Assembly (NCBI GenBank): GCA_958450365.1
Contig: CAUEEP010000928.1
Coordinates: 1,103,501-1,167,500 of the forward strand
Source: Mesorhabditis belari
Taxonomy: Eukaryota > Nematoda > Chromadorea > Rhabditida > Rhabditidae
Direction: 5' to 3'
DNA: 64,000 nt
Both the position numbers and the translations under genes were made by a program. Numbering within the stretch: the first letter of the stretch is position 1; each line of letters opens with the position of its first letter. Under the pieces are notes generated by a model. That model did no database searches. It was not told where the DNA came from and worked only from the letters and a program-made list of their open reading frames with translations. Positions 33,607 through 46,394 of the stretch are shown here, one piece after another.

Positions 33607-36313
33607 ATGGCCTCATTGGTGAAGGGAAAAATCCTTGGGGTGATTGGAGATGAGGACACCGTCGTTGGATTTCTTCTCGGCGGGGTCGGTGAACTCAACA
33701 AGGTGGGAGTATTTTTGATGTTTTAATTTTAAGTCTTGGCTAACAAATGAGTAAAACATGAACAGAATTGATGAAGCAACAATTTACGAATAGTGGAGAG
33801 AACAACTTTAACTCTAGTAGATGACGGAGTTGGCTATGCTCGGGCCAACTCCGTCTTCCAGAAAGTACCTATAAAACTAAACTTAAGAAATTACTTTACA
33901 ATTAACTTTTAAAAAATCCGCGGTAGCTTCTAGGAATGATAAAGGTTTTTGAAGTCATAAGTCATTTTGAAGTCATTTTGTAATAACCATAGCCTCTGAA
34001 AAAACTACACGAAAACAAAAAGTTTTATCTGTAACATCGTTTTACTCTAGGCACGAAAGCCGAACTATTTGATTGTGGACAAGAACACGGCAGTCACCGA
34101 GATTGAAGAAGCCTTTAAAACGATGTGTGCAAGAGAAGACATCGCCATCATTCTCATCAATCAACACATTGCCGAGATGATTCGATATGCCGTGGATCAG
34201 GTAAATTGATGTTTTTGTTTGTTAAATTCGTATGTATTGCAAAAAGCTGAAATCGTCGTTGCTGCTTATGAATTTAGAATTATGACATAAGGTCAAACGT
34301 TAATTAGTAATTACTTTTGCAAACTTACTTCAAGAATTCTTTGCAACGCTCAAATACAAAGCATTAAGGCTTTAGTCTTTTAAAGTCAGCTAAACGGTCT
34401 ACATACAGTCATGTGCAAAAGTCTTTTAACACTCAATTTTCTAAAAAGTTACATCGATTTTCTTTGATAAAGTTCATGGCGCTCTTTAAGCTACTAATAG
34501 TTTTAGTTACACAAATATATGTACAATTTATTTACACAAACGCTGTCGCCATACAAAACTTATTCATCGAGAAAAAAAATATAATTGTCAAAACACCCCT
34601 GAAAATCGTGGTGCAAAAGTCTTTTAACACAAGACGAAATTAAGCTATAATCAATATTTTGTTGACCCTCCTTTCGCCAAAAGTACTTCTTTAACACGAG
34701 TAGGCATCGATCGAATGAATTCATCAAGAATTCCAGGTCCAATCGTCCTCCAAATTTTTCTGATGTAAAACCATAGCTCGACTTTAGAATTGAAACGTTT
34801 TCCTCGCAATTTCGATTTCAAATAGGCCCATAAATTCTCGATAACATTTAAATCCAGTGAGAATGGTGGAGCTTTGATCAAGGAAACGTGATTGATCCCA
34901 AACCATCCCGGTAAATGTGCTTTTCCTCCATTCGAGAGAGTCACAACGCGGCCTATCAAAAGTTTGCTTTTGTGTATTGGCGAATTATCTTGGTAAAGAA
35001 ACCATCGTGGATTCATCGAAGTAGACATCTTTTCAATATCTCAATATATTGGCGGGAATCCATTGCTGACTTTACGAGGACAAGCGGACCTGTTGAACTT
35101 TTACACATAGCACCTAAAGAAATCACTTTGGGCTGCATAAAAAGAAAATTATCCTTATTGAAACACATAATTGATCCTCCGCCTATTTTCACCGTAGGTT
35201 GCAAGTACTTTCGTTGATATCGCTTTCCGACTGGACGTCGGATCAGGTGATTTCGATTTGAAGGAAAAATATCAACTTTTGTTTTTATCAACGAAAATCA
35301 CTCGAGCCCAATTGTCCAATTTGAATAGGTTCGAGCAAATTGAAGGCGTTGCCTCCTGTGTTTGGCTGTCATCATAGGCTTGCGAGGAGGTCTTCTAGTA
35401 TGCAATGCTGCTTGAAGCAAGCGTCGATGCAAGGTCCAGCGGGAAATATTCTTGTTTGAAGTTTGCTTGAAAAGAATGACTCCATCGTTCAACGTCAAAT
35501 TCGGATCCTTCATGAAAACTCCCGTAAGGAATCGGTCTTCATTCTTTGTTGTAATCCTCGGCCGTCCCTTTTTCCTACATCTGTGCACATTTCCAGACGC
35601 ATTCATTTTTGCGATAACAAGAGAAACTGTTGTGGGCGTACATCGTAAGAGGCGAGCAACGTCTTGTCGTGACATCCCTTGTTTCCTTGCCTTGACGGTC
35701 ATTTCTTTATTCGGAGTTGACAAATACGCTCCTGGCATCTAAAAAAAATAAATTAGTACCAGTAAACAAGAAGCGAACGAAAATAATCAAAAAATTTTTC
35801 AAGTCAAGACTTTTGCACCACGGTTTTCAGGGGTGTTTTGACAATTATATTTTTTTCTCGATGAATAAGTTTTGTATAGCAACAGCGTTTGTGTAAATAA
35901 ATTGTTCAGATATTTGTGTAACTAAAACTATTAGTAGCTTAAAGAGCGCCATGAACTTTATCAAAGAAAATCGATGTAACTTTTTAGAAAATTGAGTGTT
36001 AAAAGACTTTTGCACATGACTGTAGTTTCATGATTTTTCTTTTAGCATACAGCGAGTATTCCGGCCGTACTCGAGATTCCGTCCAAAGAAGCCCCATATG
36101 ATCCTAGCAAGGTTTGTTATTTTATACTAGTCAAAGAGATATCATGACCCTTTGATCATTATTAAAGAATTAAGAATATTGAAAAGTTTCTACCCAGAAT
36201 TTTTGCATACTTACAAGCGATAGACAAAATTATCGCAAGCATCACCTTTTTCTTTTTAGGACAGTATTCTCAACAGAGCCAGAGGTCTCTTCAATCCAGA
36301 AGATTTCCGTTAA
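33607..36313 (+). CDS. vha-9: V-type H+-ATPase subunit F
   Basis: Small subunit of the cytosolic V1 sector, part of the central rotor stalk. Exons 33607-33702, 34051-34200, 36046-36111 and 36260-36313 encode 121 residues, the usual length. Family signatures are clear: [44 protein letters not shown] and [20 protein letters not shown], ending [21 protein letters not shown] acceptor lies two bases before ATG, consistent with trans-splicing. Intron 2 (34201-36045) contains a complete Tc1-like transposon in the opposite orientation; splice sites are intact, so the gene is probably functional. ClpP follows 291 bp downstream on the same strand. Confidence 0.95.
34406..36022 (-). mobile_element. Tc1-like transposon with long terminal inverted repeats
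   Basis: Bounded by TA dinucleotides at 34404-34405 and 36023-36024 (target duplication). Terminal inverted repeats of about 217 bp start CAGTCATGTGCAAAAGTC. Each repeat holds the word GTGCAAAAGTCTT twice, once near the outer tip and once at the inner end (about 34611 and 35808), like the paired transposase-binding sites of IR/DR-type elements. The left and right repeats differ at only a few positions, implying a fairly recent insertion. It occupies intron 2 of the V-ATPase F gene. Confidence 0.9.
34651..35738 (-). pseudogene. Tc1-like transposase, two frameshifts
   Basis: The DDE-type transposase is split over three frames: 35738-35298 has the N-terminal helix-turn-helix ([20 protein letters not shown]) and [10 protein letters not shown]; 35291-35013 has the first catalytic Asp region (VIFVDKTKVDIF), [12 protein letters not shown] and GGGSIMCF; 35028-34651 has the second Asp ([11 protein letters not shown]) and the last acidic residue ([17 protein letters not shown]). 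Breaks near 35295 and 35020 disrupt the frame, so this copy is unlikely to be autonomous. Confidence 0.9.
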
Positions 36314-36604
36314 AAACATTTAATCGTATAGTTTTGTTTGTCATTTCAATTTTGTTCGTATAATATCCATTTTTATTTTCTTTTTCTTCAAAATTGATTG
36401 CCCTCTTTGAATGCATCTGTGATTTTCTCGTTCATTCCATTAATAATGTATAGGAGATTTAGTGTAATAGTTTTCTACGTATTTTGATGATAAATTGTAT
36501 ATAAAATCAAAAATGCACTCGCTAATCGTTTTATCAAACAGTGCAATACTTCATTTTACCAATTCTTTTATGAACGGTCTAAAGGTTACAATTTAGCCGC
36601 AGAA

Positions 36605-37944
36605 ATGTTAAAAACGCTGCCTGGATTATTCCGCCTCGGCGTGCGACGAGTCCATCTAACAGGTAATTCAAGTTTTTCCTTATAGTTGCGTAGGTAAATT
36701 CTGTGTCCTTGAACATTGAACACACAGTTGTACATTATTATGCATCTTTAATACTGATAATATATTTTCCTACGCTTAGACGATGTCAACTTCTTATTTT
36801 AGGAGCTAAAAAAGCGGCGATTCCGCTAGTGATCGAAAATGACGGTAAAGGTGAACGAGTCTACGATATCTACTCTCGGCTACTCAAGGATCGAATTGTT
36901 TGTGTCATGACACCTGTGAGTTTTTTCTAACAATAAGCCAAGATAGTTCATGTTTGATTCTATGATACTAATTTTAAATCCGAACATAAACCATCTGAAC
37001 GATAAAATAATAGTGTGCATGTGTATTGAATAAAGCAAACATTTATTCATGAAAATGTGCTCGGGTTGATTTATGGATTGTACTCGATGAGGAAGAAAAA
37101 TCAATTTAACCTAATTAAATAGAGTTCAATCAGGTTCTGAGGTGTTTTGTTTTAGATTGACGATTACGTTGCGTCGGCCGTGATTGCTCAACTTTTGTTC
37201 TTGGAGATGGAGAGCCAAAAAAAACCGATTCACATGTACATCAACTCTCCTGGTTGGTTACATTATGACTGTTTAAATGCCGAAGCCTATATGTTTCTTT
37301 GGAAATAAAATGATTTTAACAGAAATTTAGGTGGTGTCGTAACGGCCGGATTGGGAATTTACGACACGATGCAATACATAAAGGCTCCCGTTTACACATG
37401 GTGCATTGGACAGGTAACATTAACATTTTGATCATTTTTTTAAAAATTTAGGCGGCAAGCATGGGAAGTCTTTTGTTGGCTGCCGGAGAAGCGGGGCATC
37501 GTTCAGCTCTTCCAAATGCACGAATTATGCTACATCAACCAAGTGGAGGTGCTCAGGTAAACTTTGAATTTTTCATTAAGATTAAGCAAATTTTGTTGAA
37601 CTCTAACGAAATTTTCCTGTTTATAAAAAAGAATTACACTTACAGACTCATTGCTTTAGGGCCAAGCGTCCGATATTCTGATTCGTGCCGAGGAAATTAT
37701 CCGTTTGAAACGTCGTCTCAATGAAATCTACACTCATCACACAAAACAACCGGTTGATGTTGTAGAGAAAACATTGGACAGAGACAGGTAATTACTGTCA
37801 ATTTACGTGCAAAATTAAAATTTTTGCTAATGTTTTCAACCATCAAATTTTAGATTCATGTCCGCTCACGAAGCACTCGAATTTGGATTGGTTGATCGAG
37901 TCGAATCCCATCCAGGAAGTTGTCCAATTGGAAATAATAAATAA
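36605..37944 (+). CDS. clpp-1: mitochondrial ATP-dependent Clp protease proteolytic subunit
   Basis: Serine protease subunit of the mitochondrial ClpXP complex, acting in matrix protein quality control. Exons 36605-36662, 36803-36915, 37156-37252, 37331-37413, 37452-37556, 37660-37787 and 37854-37944 give 224 residues. The Arg-rich start ([18 protein letters not shown]) fits a mitochondrial presequence. Catalytic elements: the Ser in [14 protein letters not shown], the His in MLHQPSGG and the Asp in [19 protein letters not shown]. Other signatures are [31 protein letters not shown] and [10 protein letters not shown]. Lacks the long C-terminal extension of vertebrate ClpP. It lies 291 bp after the V-ATPase F stop on the same strand, a spacing compatible with an operon. 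Confidence 0.96.
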
Positions 37945-40186
37945 TTCCTTTGTCTTATAATCCTTCAAGTTTTACGGGTGGATGATTAACAGATTAATTT
38001 GGACTTTTGCATCTCTTACCATTAAATTGTGATTTAGGTTCTTGTTATTGTATATCTGGGGGGTGATTTGTGATTTTCAGGGGTTATTTTATATAGATAG
38101 ATGTGGTGCTTTGTTGCTCTTTTCCAATAAACGATTGATTGGAGGGGATTTTGCGCATTAATATAGAGCTTCAATGCAATTTCGGTTGAAAAGAGAACCG
38201 ATCGGGTGGAAAATGACAAGTATTCGAATCCAAAATTGGACTGAATAACTTCTTTTAGCAAACCATTTCAGCATAAAAACAGGATTCTCTCGTGTTTGAA
38301 CCCTTTTAGCCGCTGTGCAAACTAATCTTTTTCCGAGAAAGATAACTACTATTTCTCTCAATTAGTCAAACACGCTCATGTGATGGATATAATCATCAAT
38401 TATCGATCGTTCATTCACCAAAACTTCTTTAGCACACTCATTTCGATTCCGTTTTTTTTTCCTTTTTATCATCATTGTGTCGTAATTGTTCTCAATGGGA
38501 AACATTTATTGTGAATAAGAGAAAAACGAAAATATCACTCACTTAATGACATGAGATTTCCGCCATTTAGTTACATACTTGCACACATTATTTTTATGGC
38601 TTCCAGAACTGATAGCTTTTGAATAGAGTTCCTCTCTTATATTGAGCTTTCTAAAAAGTGCCCCTTTTTCTCGACTACTGTAACCTTATATCTAATGTTT
38701 TATCAAATCTATCTATCGAGAAGAGAACACTTTTTAGAAAACACGTTATTTGACAAAACACACTACAGCAAATTTCAAAAGTCAAAACTTTTCCCCCCAA
38801 TTTCCACTTTCCTCCACCTCTTTTCTAAGAATTCCCCTCTATTTTTGTTCTCCATCGATTTCATTTCCTTTACCTTTACCAAATTCTAAATGAATAAAGC
38901 ACTAACGAGAAGGAAAAATGTAAAATTCCAAAAGCTCCCCTCATTGACTTCACCTGAATATCTTTTCTTTTTCATTCCCTGTAATCTTTCCGCATTCTCT
39001 TTTTTCTTTTTCAAATCCCGTCATTTTGTTGAAGACAGGAAATTAATTTCCCCTTCGGCCATCCCCATTTTTCCCTTTTTCCCTTTTTCCTTCACTGGTT
39101 TCTTTTAAAAATAATTAAACCACGAAATGGGAACTAAAGTCGATACAATCATTGGATATGTAGTTTTCGAAAAGGTGCTGATTTCAATCTTTCTAGTTTT
39201 TTTCTTTTTACCACTAACCACTAGTTTTTATCGAATCTATGGATTAGTAGTTCCCCACATAAAATCAGATGAAGCTAAGTAAAAGATGAAGAAGTAAAAG
39301 TCAAAGATACGATACGAGAGATTATTCGATATTCGAGAAAGCTTACATGTTTTAGAAAAGAAGTTTTTCTTTCTTTTGGGTTTTACGAGAAAAACTCAGC
39401 AAAACCTAGCAAAACCGACGTTAAATCTAGAGATCAACGATTAGAAGAGGAAATGGATATCGTATAAAGTTTAAAGGGTTTCAAATCAGACAAAGAACAA
39501 ATATTGAAACAATTTAGTTTGATTTAGTTTAAATAAAATGCAAGATTTTTGCAAAAGTAAAGTTTATTTGTAAAAAAAACGTTTCCCCGTCCATTGATAT
39601 CCTCTTGTTTTGGGTGGTTTGTTGAATCCGATTTCAAAATCGAATTTCTCTCAGTTTTCATCCGGAGTTGTCTTCAATTTCTTTGTCGAAAGCAATCTTT
39701 GCTCACTTCAAGAACAAATTTGAGCTAAACAACAAGAAAATAAAGGGATTTCGAGGATGTTTTTGTTTTTTTTTCTCTCAAACTTTTACGGCAAAAAATC
39801 TCCTGAAATTATGTTTCAAATCTCTCGCGGTGAATAATATTTGTAAAGAGATATTGAAGAGAAATAGCCAGCCAATGATTGCTCCTCTCTTCTTTCTTTC
39901 ATTTCTTTTCACTCTCCACATTTCTCTTGCTCTTTTCTATTATTCGATGGCCCACAGGGACCTCTCCCCTCCCATAGCCCCTTCTCCCCTCAGACTCCCC
40001 TTTTATGTATCGGCTTTTCTCCTCTTCTTCCCTACTTCCTTTCTTTCCTTCTTCCCTTCTTTCCTTCTTTCCTTCTTCCCTTCTTTCTTTCTTTCTTTCT
40101 TTTCTTTAATTTATCAATATCGGCTTGGTAAATGTGTACTTTCGTATTATCTGGATTATAAAACGTCATAACTTAACATTAAATGC

Positions 40187-40342
40187 TTCAACTATCAAAT
40201 TCAACTATTAACTATCAAATAGGCTATCAAATTCAACTATTAACTATCAAATAGGCTATCAAATTCAACTATTAACTATCAAATTCAACTATTAACTATC
40301 AAATAGGCTATCAAATTCAACTATCAACTATCAAATTCATTT
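40187..40342. repeat. tandem repeat around CTATCAAATTCAACTATTAA
   Basis: Six irregular copies of a 20-35-bp composite unit (with or without ATAGG). Intergenic. Confidence 0.8.
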
Positions 40343-41800
40343 ACTTGTCAATCATAAGTCGTAACAAACACATCATCATAAATTAAGCCATTTAAGCCAA
40401 TTTTTAACTCTTCTCAATGTGTTTCATTTAATAAAGACAACTTGATCTAGGCCATAAAGAAACAAAAAAGAAATCTCCTTCAAATTTTGCCTATCTATGA
40501 TTTGTGGAAGATACTCTACCGATTCTCTTTCTTTATTCGATTCCCTCCATCAATCTATATCTGATTATCGCTGTAACGCGAATTGTTTCCCCTCCCCGCC
40601 TCCCCTCCCATCCCCTTCCCACCCTTTGCCATTCCTTTGCCCACCATTCTTACTATTTCAATCGAATTTCCAAATCGATTCCTTTCTATTTCGATTTCGA
40701 TTTCTATTTTCTTATATAGATGACTCAAACATTGGCTTCATTCTCGATTTGACTAATCGAATAGATTCAACTGCAACAAACAACTGCTTTAACTCCCAAA
40801 AATTTTTGATTACGTTCAAAAAGCTGTAACTTGCTGTAACTTGCTTTACTAGATCGAATTCTCGAAATCTTTCTCTCTAAATGTTGTTTTTTCTTTTCAA
40901 ATTTCATAATTTCCAAAAAGTAGATCAATACTTTTCCTTTTACCGTGAACAAACAAAAAACAAGTTCTAAACGATGACAATCAATTGGACGATGGAAAAA
41001 AAAGATGTTAAAGAAAACCGGGAAAAAGATAAAAAGACTTTTATTTTTCACTTTTCTGATCACTTTTCGCTGATTTCTATTTGCCTATCGAAAAAGCGCG
41101 AATTTCGACGTCTTTTCCTTTCCCTTTTCTCGTGTTTTCTCGGATTTTTCAGTCTTCGAATAGCCTGTCAAGACTGAGATCATTTTTGGGTATTTCTGTC
41201 TTTCAGGATCATTTCTGCATAACGCAGAACTTAACCAGTAAATTTTTCTTTTTTGATTCACCATCTTGCTTTTGCTCACTTTTGGAATTCGCTTTGTATC
41301 TTTATTTTTATCGGAATAACTTTTGAGTAGCTCTTTTGTAACTATTTTTTTTGATATTTCACCATTTGTTTGACCATTGTTTGACCTTTTCCCAAAAATT
41401 TATAGTCTCGAAAACGAAAAAACTTTGTGAGTCATTAGTAGGGAAATTTTGAAAGTTCAAAAGTCAAAAAGGTAGCCTCAAAAAGCTTTTGATAGTTGCA
41501 ATTTGTTTAACTCGAAAAGAGCACGCGCTTGATTTGAAATGAATGAGTTTGAGGGATCGAGGATAAATGAATGAGGGATCGAGCATCGAGAGCTACCGTA
41601 ATCTATAGAAAGGAAATTCAAGGAAAAGAAAAAAAAAAGAGAATTGTTAAAAAGAAAAGAAGAAGAGATGTCAAACAAAAAAAAAGAGACATCGGGGGTT
41701 TTAATTACGGCAGGGATGAGGGGGGAGGAGGGGAGGAGGGGATGGACACGGGAAGGCATCTCATGGGTGACACGGAGAGGGCCAAGGGACACACAAATGA

Positions 41801-42135
41801 GATCCTTGATATGCCCAGAGTCTCCCCCCTTTCCCTTATTGCCCAATCATGAAATTCTGACATGAAAACCCCTTCAATAACATTCGCATCTTTCATTTCA
41901 ACTACAATTCTTTGAAATCCAAAAAAAAAACGAATAGATTTTCGATTTTCGAGTGAATTTCTCAAATTTTCTAGAATATTTGAAGAGCTGAGATAGTGAG
42001 ATAGTTGATGTTCATGATGTGATAGTTCATTTCAGAATTTCATGATTCGGCAATAGGGGAAAGGAAAGGCAATAGGGGCAAGGCAATAGGGGAAAGGAAA
42101 GGCAATAGGGGAGACTCTGAGCATATCAAGGATTT
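41801..42135. repeat. foldback repeat with an internally amplified right arm
   Basis: The left arm 41801-41860 (GATCCTTGATATGCCCAGAG...GAATTCTGA-like) is inverted at 42032-42135. The right arm contains four copies of GGCAATAGGGG(A)AAGG where the left has one. The spacer is about 170 bp. Confidence 0.75.
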
Positions 42136-42319
42136 CATTTCAACGATTAAACAATCTTTTCTAGATTTCCTAGATATTGAAAATTTGATTGTTATTGTTA
42201 ATATTAATAATGTTAATAAAAATGGTTTTATAAAAGTAGCACTGAATAAATAAAAATCAAATTTTCAGTACTACTTTAAAAAGCATTTTTATTAACACGA
42301 ACAATCAAATTCAATTCAA

Positions 42320-42775
42320 AAACTTTCCGATTTCTTTACAAATACAATTCCGAATCTTTTTCAATTACAATTTTACAATTTTACAATTCCCAATCTTTTA
42401 CAATTCCAATTTTACAATTCTACAATTCCCAATCTTTTTCATTTACAATTTTACAATTCCTCAATCTTTTTCCACATTCTCACCACTTTCCAACTCTCAT
42501 TTCCCAATCTTTTTCAATTCCAATTTTACAAATATCCTCAATCTTTTACAATTCCTCAATCTTTTTCAATTCCAATTCTTACAAATATCCCAATCTTTTT
42601 CCACATTCTCACCACTTTCCAACTCTCATTTCCCAATCTTTTTCATTTACAATTTTACAATTCCTCAATCTTTTTCAATTCCAATTCTACAATTCCCAAT
42701 CAAATTCAATTCCAATTTTACAAATATCCCAATCCTTTTCCATATTCTCACCACTTTCCAACTCTCATTTTTTTT
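42320..42775. repeat. complex tandem repeat of CAATCTTTTTCAATTCCAATT
   Basis: Interleaved copies of TTTACAATTCCCAATC and a longer segment CCACATTCTCACCACTTTCC seen three times (about 42472, 42600, 42738). Non-coding, pyrimidine-rich. Confidence 0.8.
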
Positions 42776-43469
42776 CTTGTCTAACCGATATTTTTCAATT
42801 TTCATTTAATCTGGAGATTATGACATGGGAATCCCCATGAGATCTCAAATCTCAAATCTCAAATCATACTGTAGTTTCATTTCATTTTTCTTCCTATCTT
42901 TCCCAACTGATTTAGATTGCAAATTTAGAAAAAAAAATCTTAACAAATCAAAGCTCATGAAGGGAAAAGAAAAAAAAAAGAGAGAGATACTCAGGAATAT
43001 TCATTATTTATCACAAAACTTACAAAAACAAAAGTCTCATCCTGACCTCTAGACATTTGAATTGAACATTCAAAGCATTTGTTTTGATCATCGGAAATGA
43101 AGAGAGAGGAAAGAGGTGATGTTTTGAGGCAAAAATATTGAGGGAAAGATACAATTCTTATTTTAGTGATCAGCTTGAGTAGCTTCTGAAGCCTGAAGAT
43201 CATTCCAAAAATGTTCCTCAATTCCAGAGATGTTTTATTTCAGAAGTCTAAAATTCTGAGTCCCTTGAAAGTTGTGTAAATCCCCCTTGAAAACAGGTAC
43301 TTGTGACCGTGTGAAGTGAAGGGTTAAGGCCCTTCTTTACCGCTTCTTTACCCTTGTACTCGTTCTCCCACTCCTCTCCATCCTCCTCTTCTCCCACTTC
43401 TTCCCATCCTCCCCTTCTCATGAATGTTTCATGGTTGACGCCTTTTGGCTATTCTCGAAAAGAGATCTC

Positions 43470-43623
43470 CTTTTTCTTCTTTTCTTTCTTTCTTTCCTTT
43501 CTTTTCTTTCTTTCCTTTCTTTTCTTTCTTTCCTTTCCTTTCTTTCTTTCCTTTCTTTTCTTTCTTTCCTTTCTTTCCTTTCTTTCTTCCTTTCCTTTCT
43601 TTCTTTCCTCTTTCTTTTCTTCT
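43470..43623. repeat. CTTTC/CCTTT polypyrimidine tract
   Basis: 150 bp of almost pure pyrimidine made of TTTCTTTCC and TTTCTTTTC units. Phe/Leu/Ser ORFs here are artefacts. Confidence 0.95.
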
Positions 43624-44331
43624 TTCAAAAAAATCCCTTACCTTTGACTCGAATTCAAGAATTTTTGAGAGGAAAACGTAAAGTATTTAAACTAAAAAAA
43701 ACTACAGAACAAGATCTACAATGAGATTTATCGTAACATCATAGTATCATAGTTTATCATTAATCTTACAATCTGTGCTTTCCACCTTGAAAACCTGTTT
43801 ATTACCCTCGAAACTCCATCACCAAAAACAACTCAACAACTCCCGTCAAAAAGTAAGCTCATATTTTTTTGCGATCTTTCAAATGTCGGCACGTTTGTCT
43901 CATCGGTTTTTCGATAGAAAAAGTTGCTCTCCCTTGAAGTCTTTTCCATCTACCAACACATAAAAGGGCCCCTCGAGGCCTCAAAGGGCGCGGGGGATCG
44001 ATGGGTGAGGGGTACACGGCTGGGACTGGGGCCAATCCCCCTCAGGACCCCCTTTCCTCTCTGCCACTCCTCCAACTTCTCTTGTGACTCTTCCAGAATG
44101 CTCGATCGCTGTCTTTTCGCTTTGTTCTGCCAGTTTTACTCTTTGAAAGAGTGATATACCCGTCCAAATGCCAAACTACCCAACTTTTCCCCCTCAAATC
44201 CCAAAGCTCGTTCTTGTTTTTTTCTTTTATTTGTTTCTTCCCTTGACCTGTTACTCATTTTTTATGTGGTATCTTAGGAGGAAGTTGCTTTTTTTCCCCC
44301 CTTTTCACTTTACTCTATTTATGGGCCCTAA

Positions 44332-44403
44332 CAAATGGGTCCTAACTTCTAAACTCGTACTCTTATAGTATTTTTATGACTTGAGACTTGAAGATCTTTA
44401 CTT
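44332..44403. repeat. dispersed direct repeat, copy 1 (copy 2 at 45841-45915)
   Basis: CAAATGGGTCCTAACTTCTA ... GACTTGAGACTTGAAGATCT recurs at 45841-45915 with a handful of changes. Origin unknown; possibly remnants of one mobile element. Confidence 0.75.
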
Positions 44404-44579
44404 TATATGTTCATTTCAATTTTCAATCTAATTTTTAACCTTTTTCAAAATGAATTCTTGATTTATTTACAAAACTTTCAAATCGTTCCTAAAATTTTCA
44501 ATTTATTGCAATTTTTGCCTTGCATTTATTGCAATTCTTCAGCCTTTTGATTCAACATTTTCCCTTCATCAAACTTTTC

Positions 44580-44645
44580 ACTGACTTTCACTGACTTTCA
44601 CTGACTTTCACTGACTTTCACTGACTTTCACTGACTTTCACTGAC
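44580..44645. repeat. 10-bp tandem repeat CTGACTTTCA
   Basis: Six to seven perfect copies. Flanked on both sides by copies of a block containing TTCAACATTTTCCCTTCATC (44552 and 44701). Confidence 0.95.
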
Positions 44646-46394
44646 ATCAAAAAGACAAACTCATCACTTCATCAATTTCTATTCTTCAGCCTTCAGCAGA
44701 TTCAACATTTTCCCTTCATCAAACTTTTCGATGTTTGGTTGAAAAAAAAAAGAAAAAAGGTTTCCCGAAAGGCAATGTGTTTGAAGGGAAATGAAAAGCG
44801 TTTCCGCTTGACAAGTCCAATTTTGACCCGGCAATCATTTTTTCCGAAATTTCCGAAATTTTCCCCTGAAAAACATCAAATATTTGTCAAACCTTATGGA
44901 AAGGTTTTCCCATTCTCTCAACAGCACGTTTTGTTTTGAAATCTCTTTCTCTCATCACTTTGATTACACCAAAATTGTTGTTGGGTTGAAGTGGCTTAAT
45001 TGTTCTGAATTTCTGAATTTCTGAGGGGAAATCTCTTCGAGCTCTAGGATTAGTTACAGAATGATTGAATTCCGATGGGAGTGCGCCAATTTCCTGTCAA
45101 TTACCCTCAGCTAAAAGGATCATCGAGATAGAGGGAAGAGAATGGGGCCAAGTAATCAGTGTCCACTTTTCACCACATGGCTATAAGAAATGAAGAGCTC
45201 AATGTTGGAAGTATGGGGAAATTTCGAGAAAATCGATCAGATCAGGCCAGCAGGGAATGCTAAAAGAATACAATTAATGCCATAAAAAGCATTTCCAAAC
45301 AAGGGCTGACTTTTGACTTTGCCTTTGAAAATTATCTTTGACGCAACTAGCAGGCTTAGAAGTCATCAGGCTTAGAAGTCATCAGGCTTAGAAGTCATTT
45401 GAGGCTAAAGGCTATGTAATGATAGGGAACATCCAACGTTTATTTATCCACATTAATGGAAACAAATCTTGAGTCTTAAAGCAGATGCCCAACACAGCTC
45501 TATGCTTGTCTCTATGTCTCTATGCCCAACACAGCTCTATGCTTGTCTATAGTCAGATCCTGCTATAGCCTTTTATATCATAATTTTAAAAGTAGTTCGT
45601 GATAATCTTTTCTTTCAATCAAACAGATTTTCTTTAAAGCTTTCTTCTTTTCTTGTGACGTGTTTTCATTGTGCTCGTGTTCGGGTGTTCGGGGCATAAA
45701 TATGCAGCGTAAATTGACTTTCCCCCATCATTTCTTTCTTTTCCACCATTTGGGCATCCTTCTCTCGTTTTCTCGTAGTCTGCAATTTCCATATTAGCTT
45801 CGAGATCCACTCGAGTGCACATTGCCCCTTCCCCCTTTCCCAAATGGGTCCTAACTCCTAACCTCGTACTCTCATAGTATTTCTACGACTTGAGACTTGG
45901 AGATCTTTATTTTATAAAATCTAAAATGAATAATGTCTTCTTTAAATTACTTTCTCGTTTCCCATCTTTAATAATAAGTTGTCCCTCATTATATAAAAGG
46001 GAAAAAATGGGGGAGAATTTACATGACAAACAAAACCAATCGAGAAAGGGGATCATTAAAGTAAATGAGATGAGATTGATTGGAGAAAAGAAATGAAGAA
46101 GAAAAAAATAGAGAGGGGAAAAGAATGGGGAATATGTGATGAGAGGTGGATCGGATGAAAGAGATCAGAGAAAAGAAGAGAGAATGCTGGGGTATTATGA
46201 GTGGATCGACGGATGAGACACGGATTCGGTTACTGCTTAACATTAGTTCTTGTTTGGGAAACGGGAATTGTAAATGAAAAGCGCTTTTGCCGTAATTCAA
46301 AGTGATTCAAGGGTATTGAATATTATCAAAAAATAACTGTATCTTGAATAAATGAATGTACTGGGCTAGAATAGAAAGTTTGTTTTGTATTGTT

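Noticed and set aside
39668..40171. 167-residue ORF with hydrophobic segments
   Set aside because: Runs into a CTTCC/CTTTC tract; hydrophobicity comes from pyrimidine-rich codons and no exon partners were found.
44576..44646. CRISPR-like direct repeats
   Set aside because: Head-to-tail 10-bp tandem repeat without spacers, in a eukaryotic genome.
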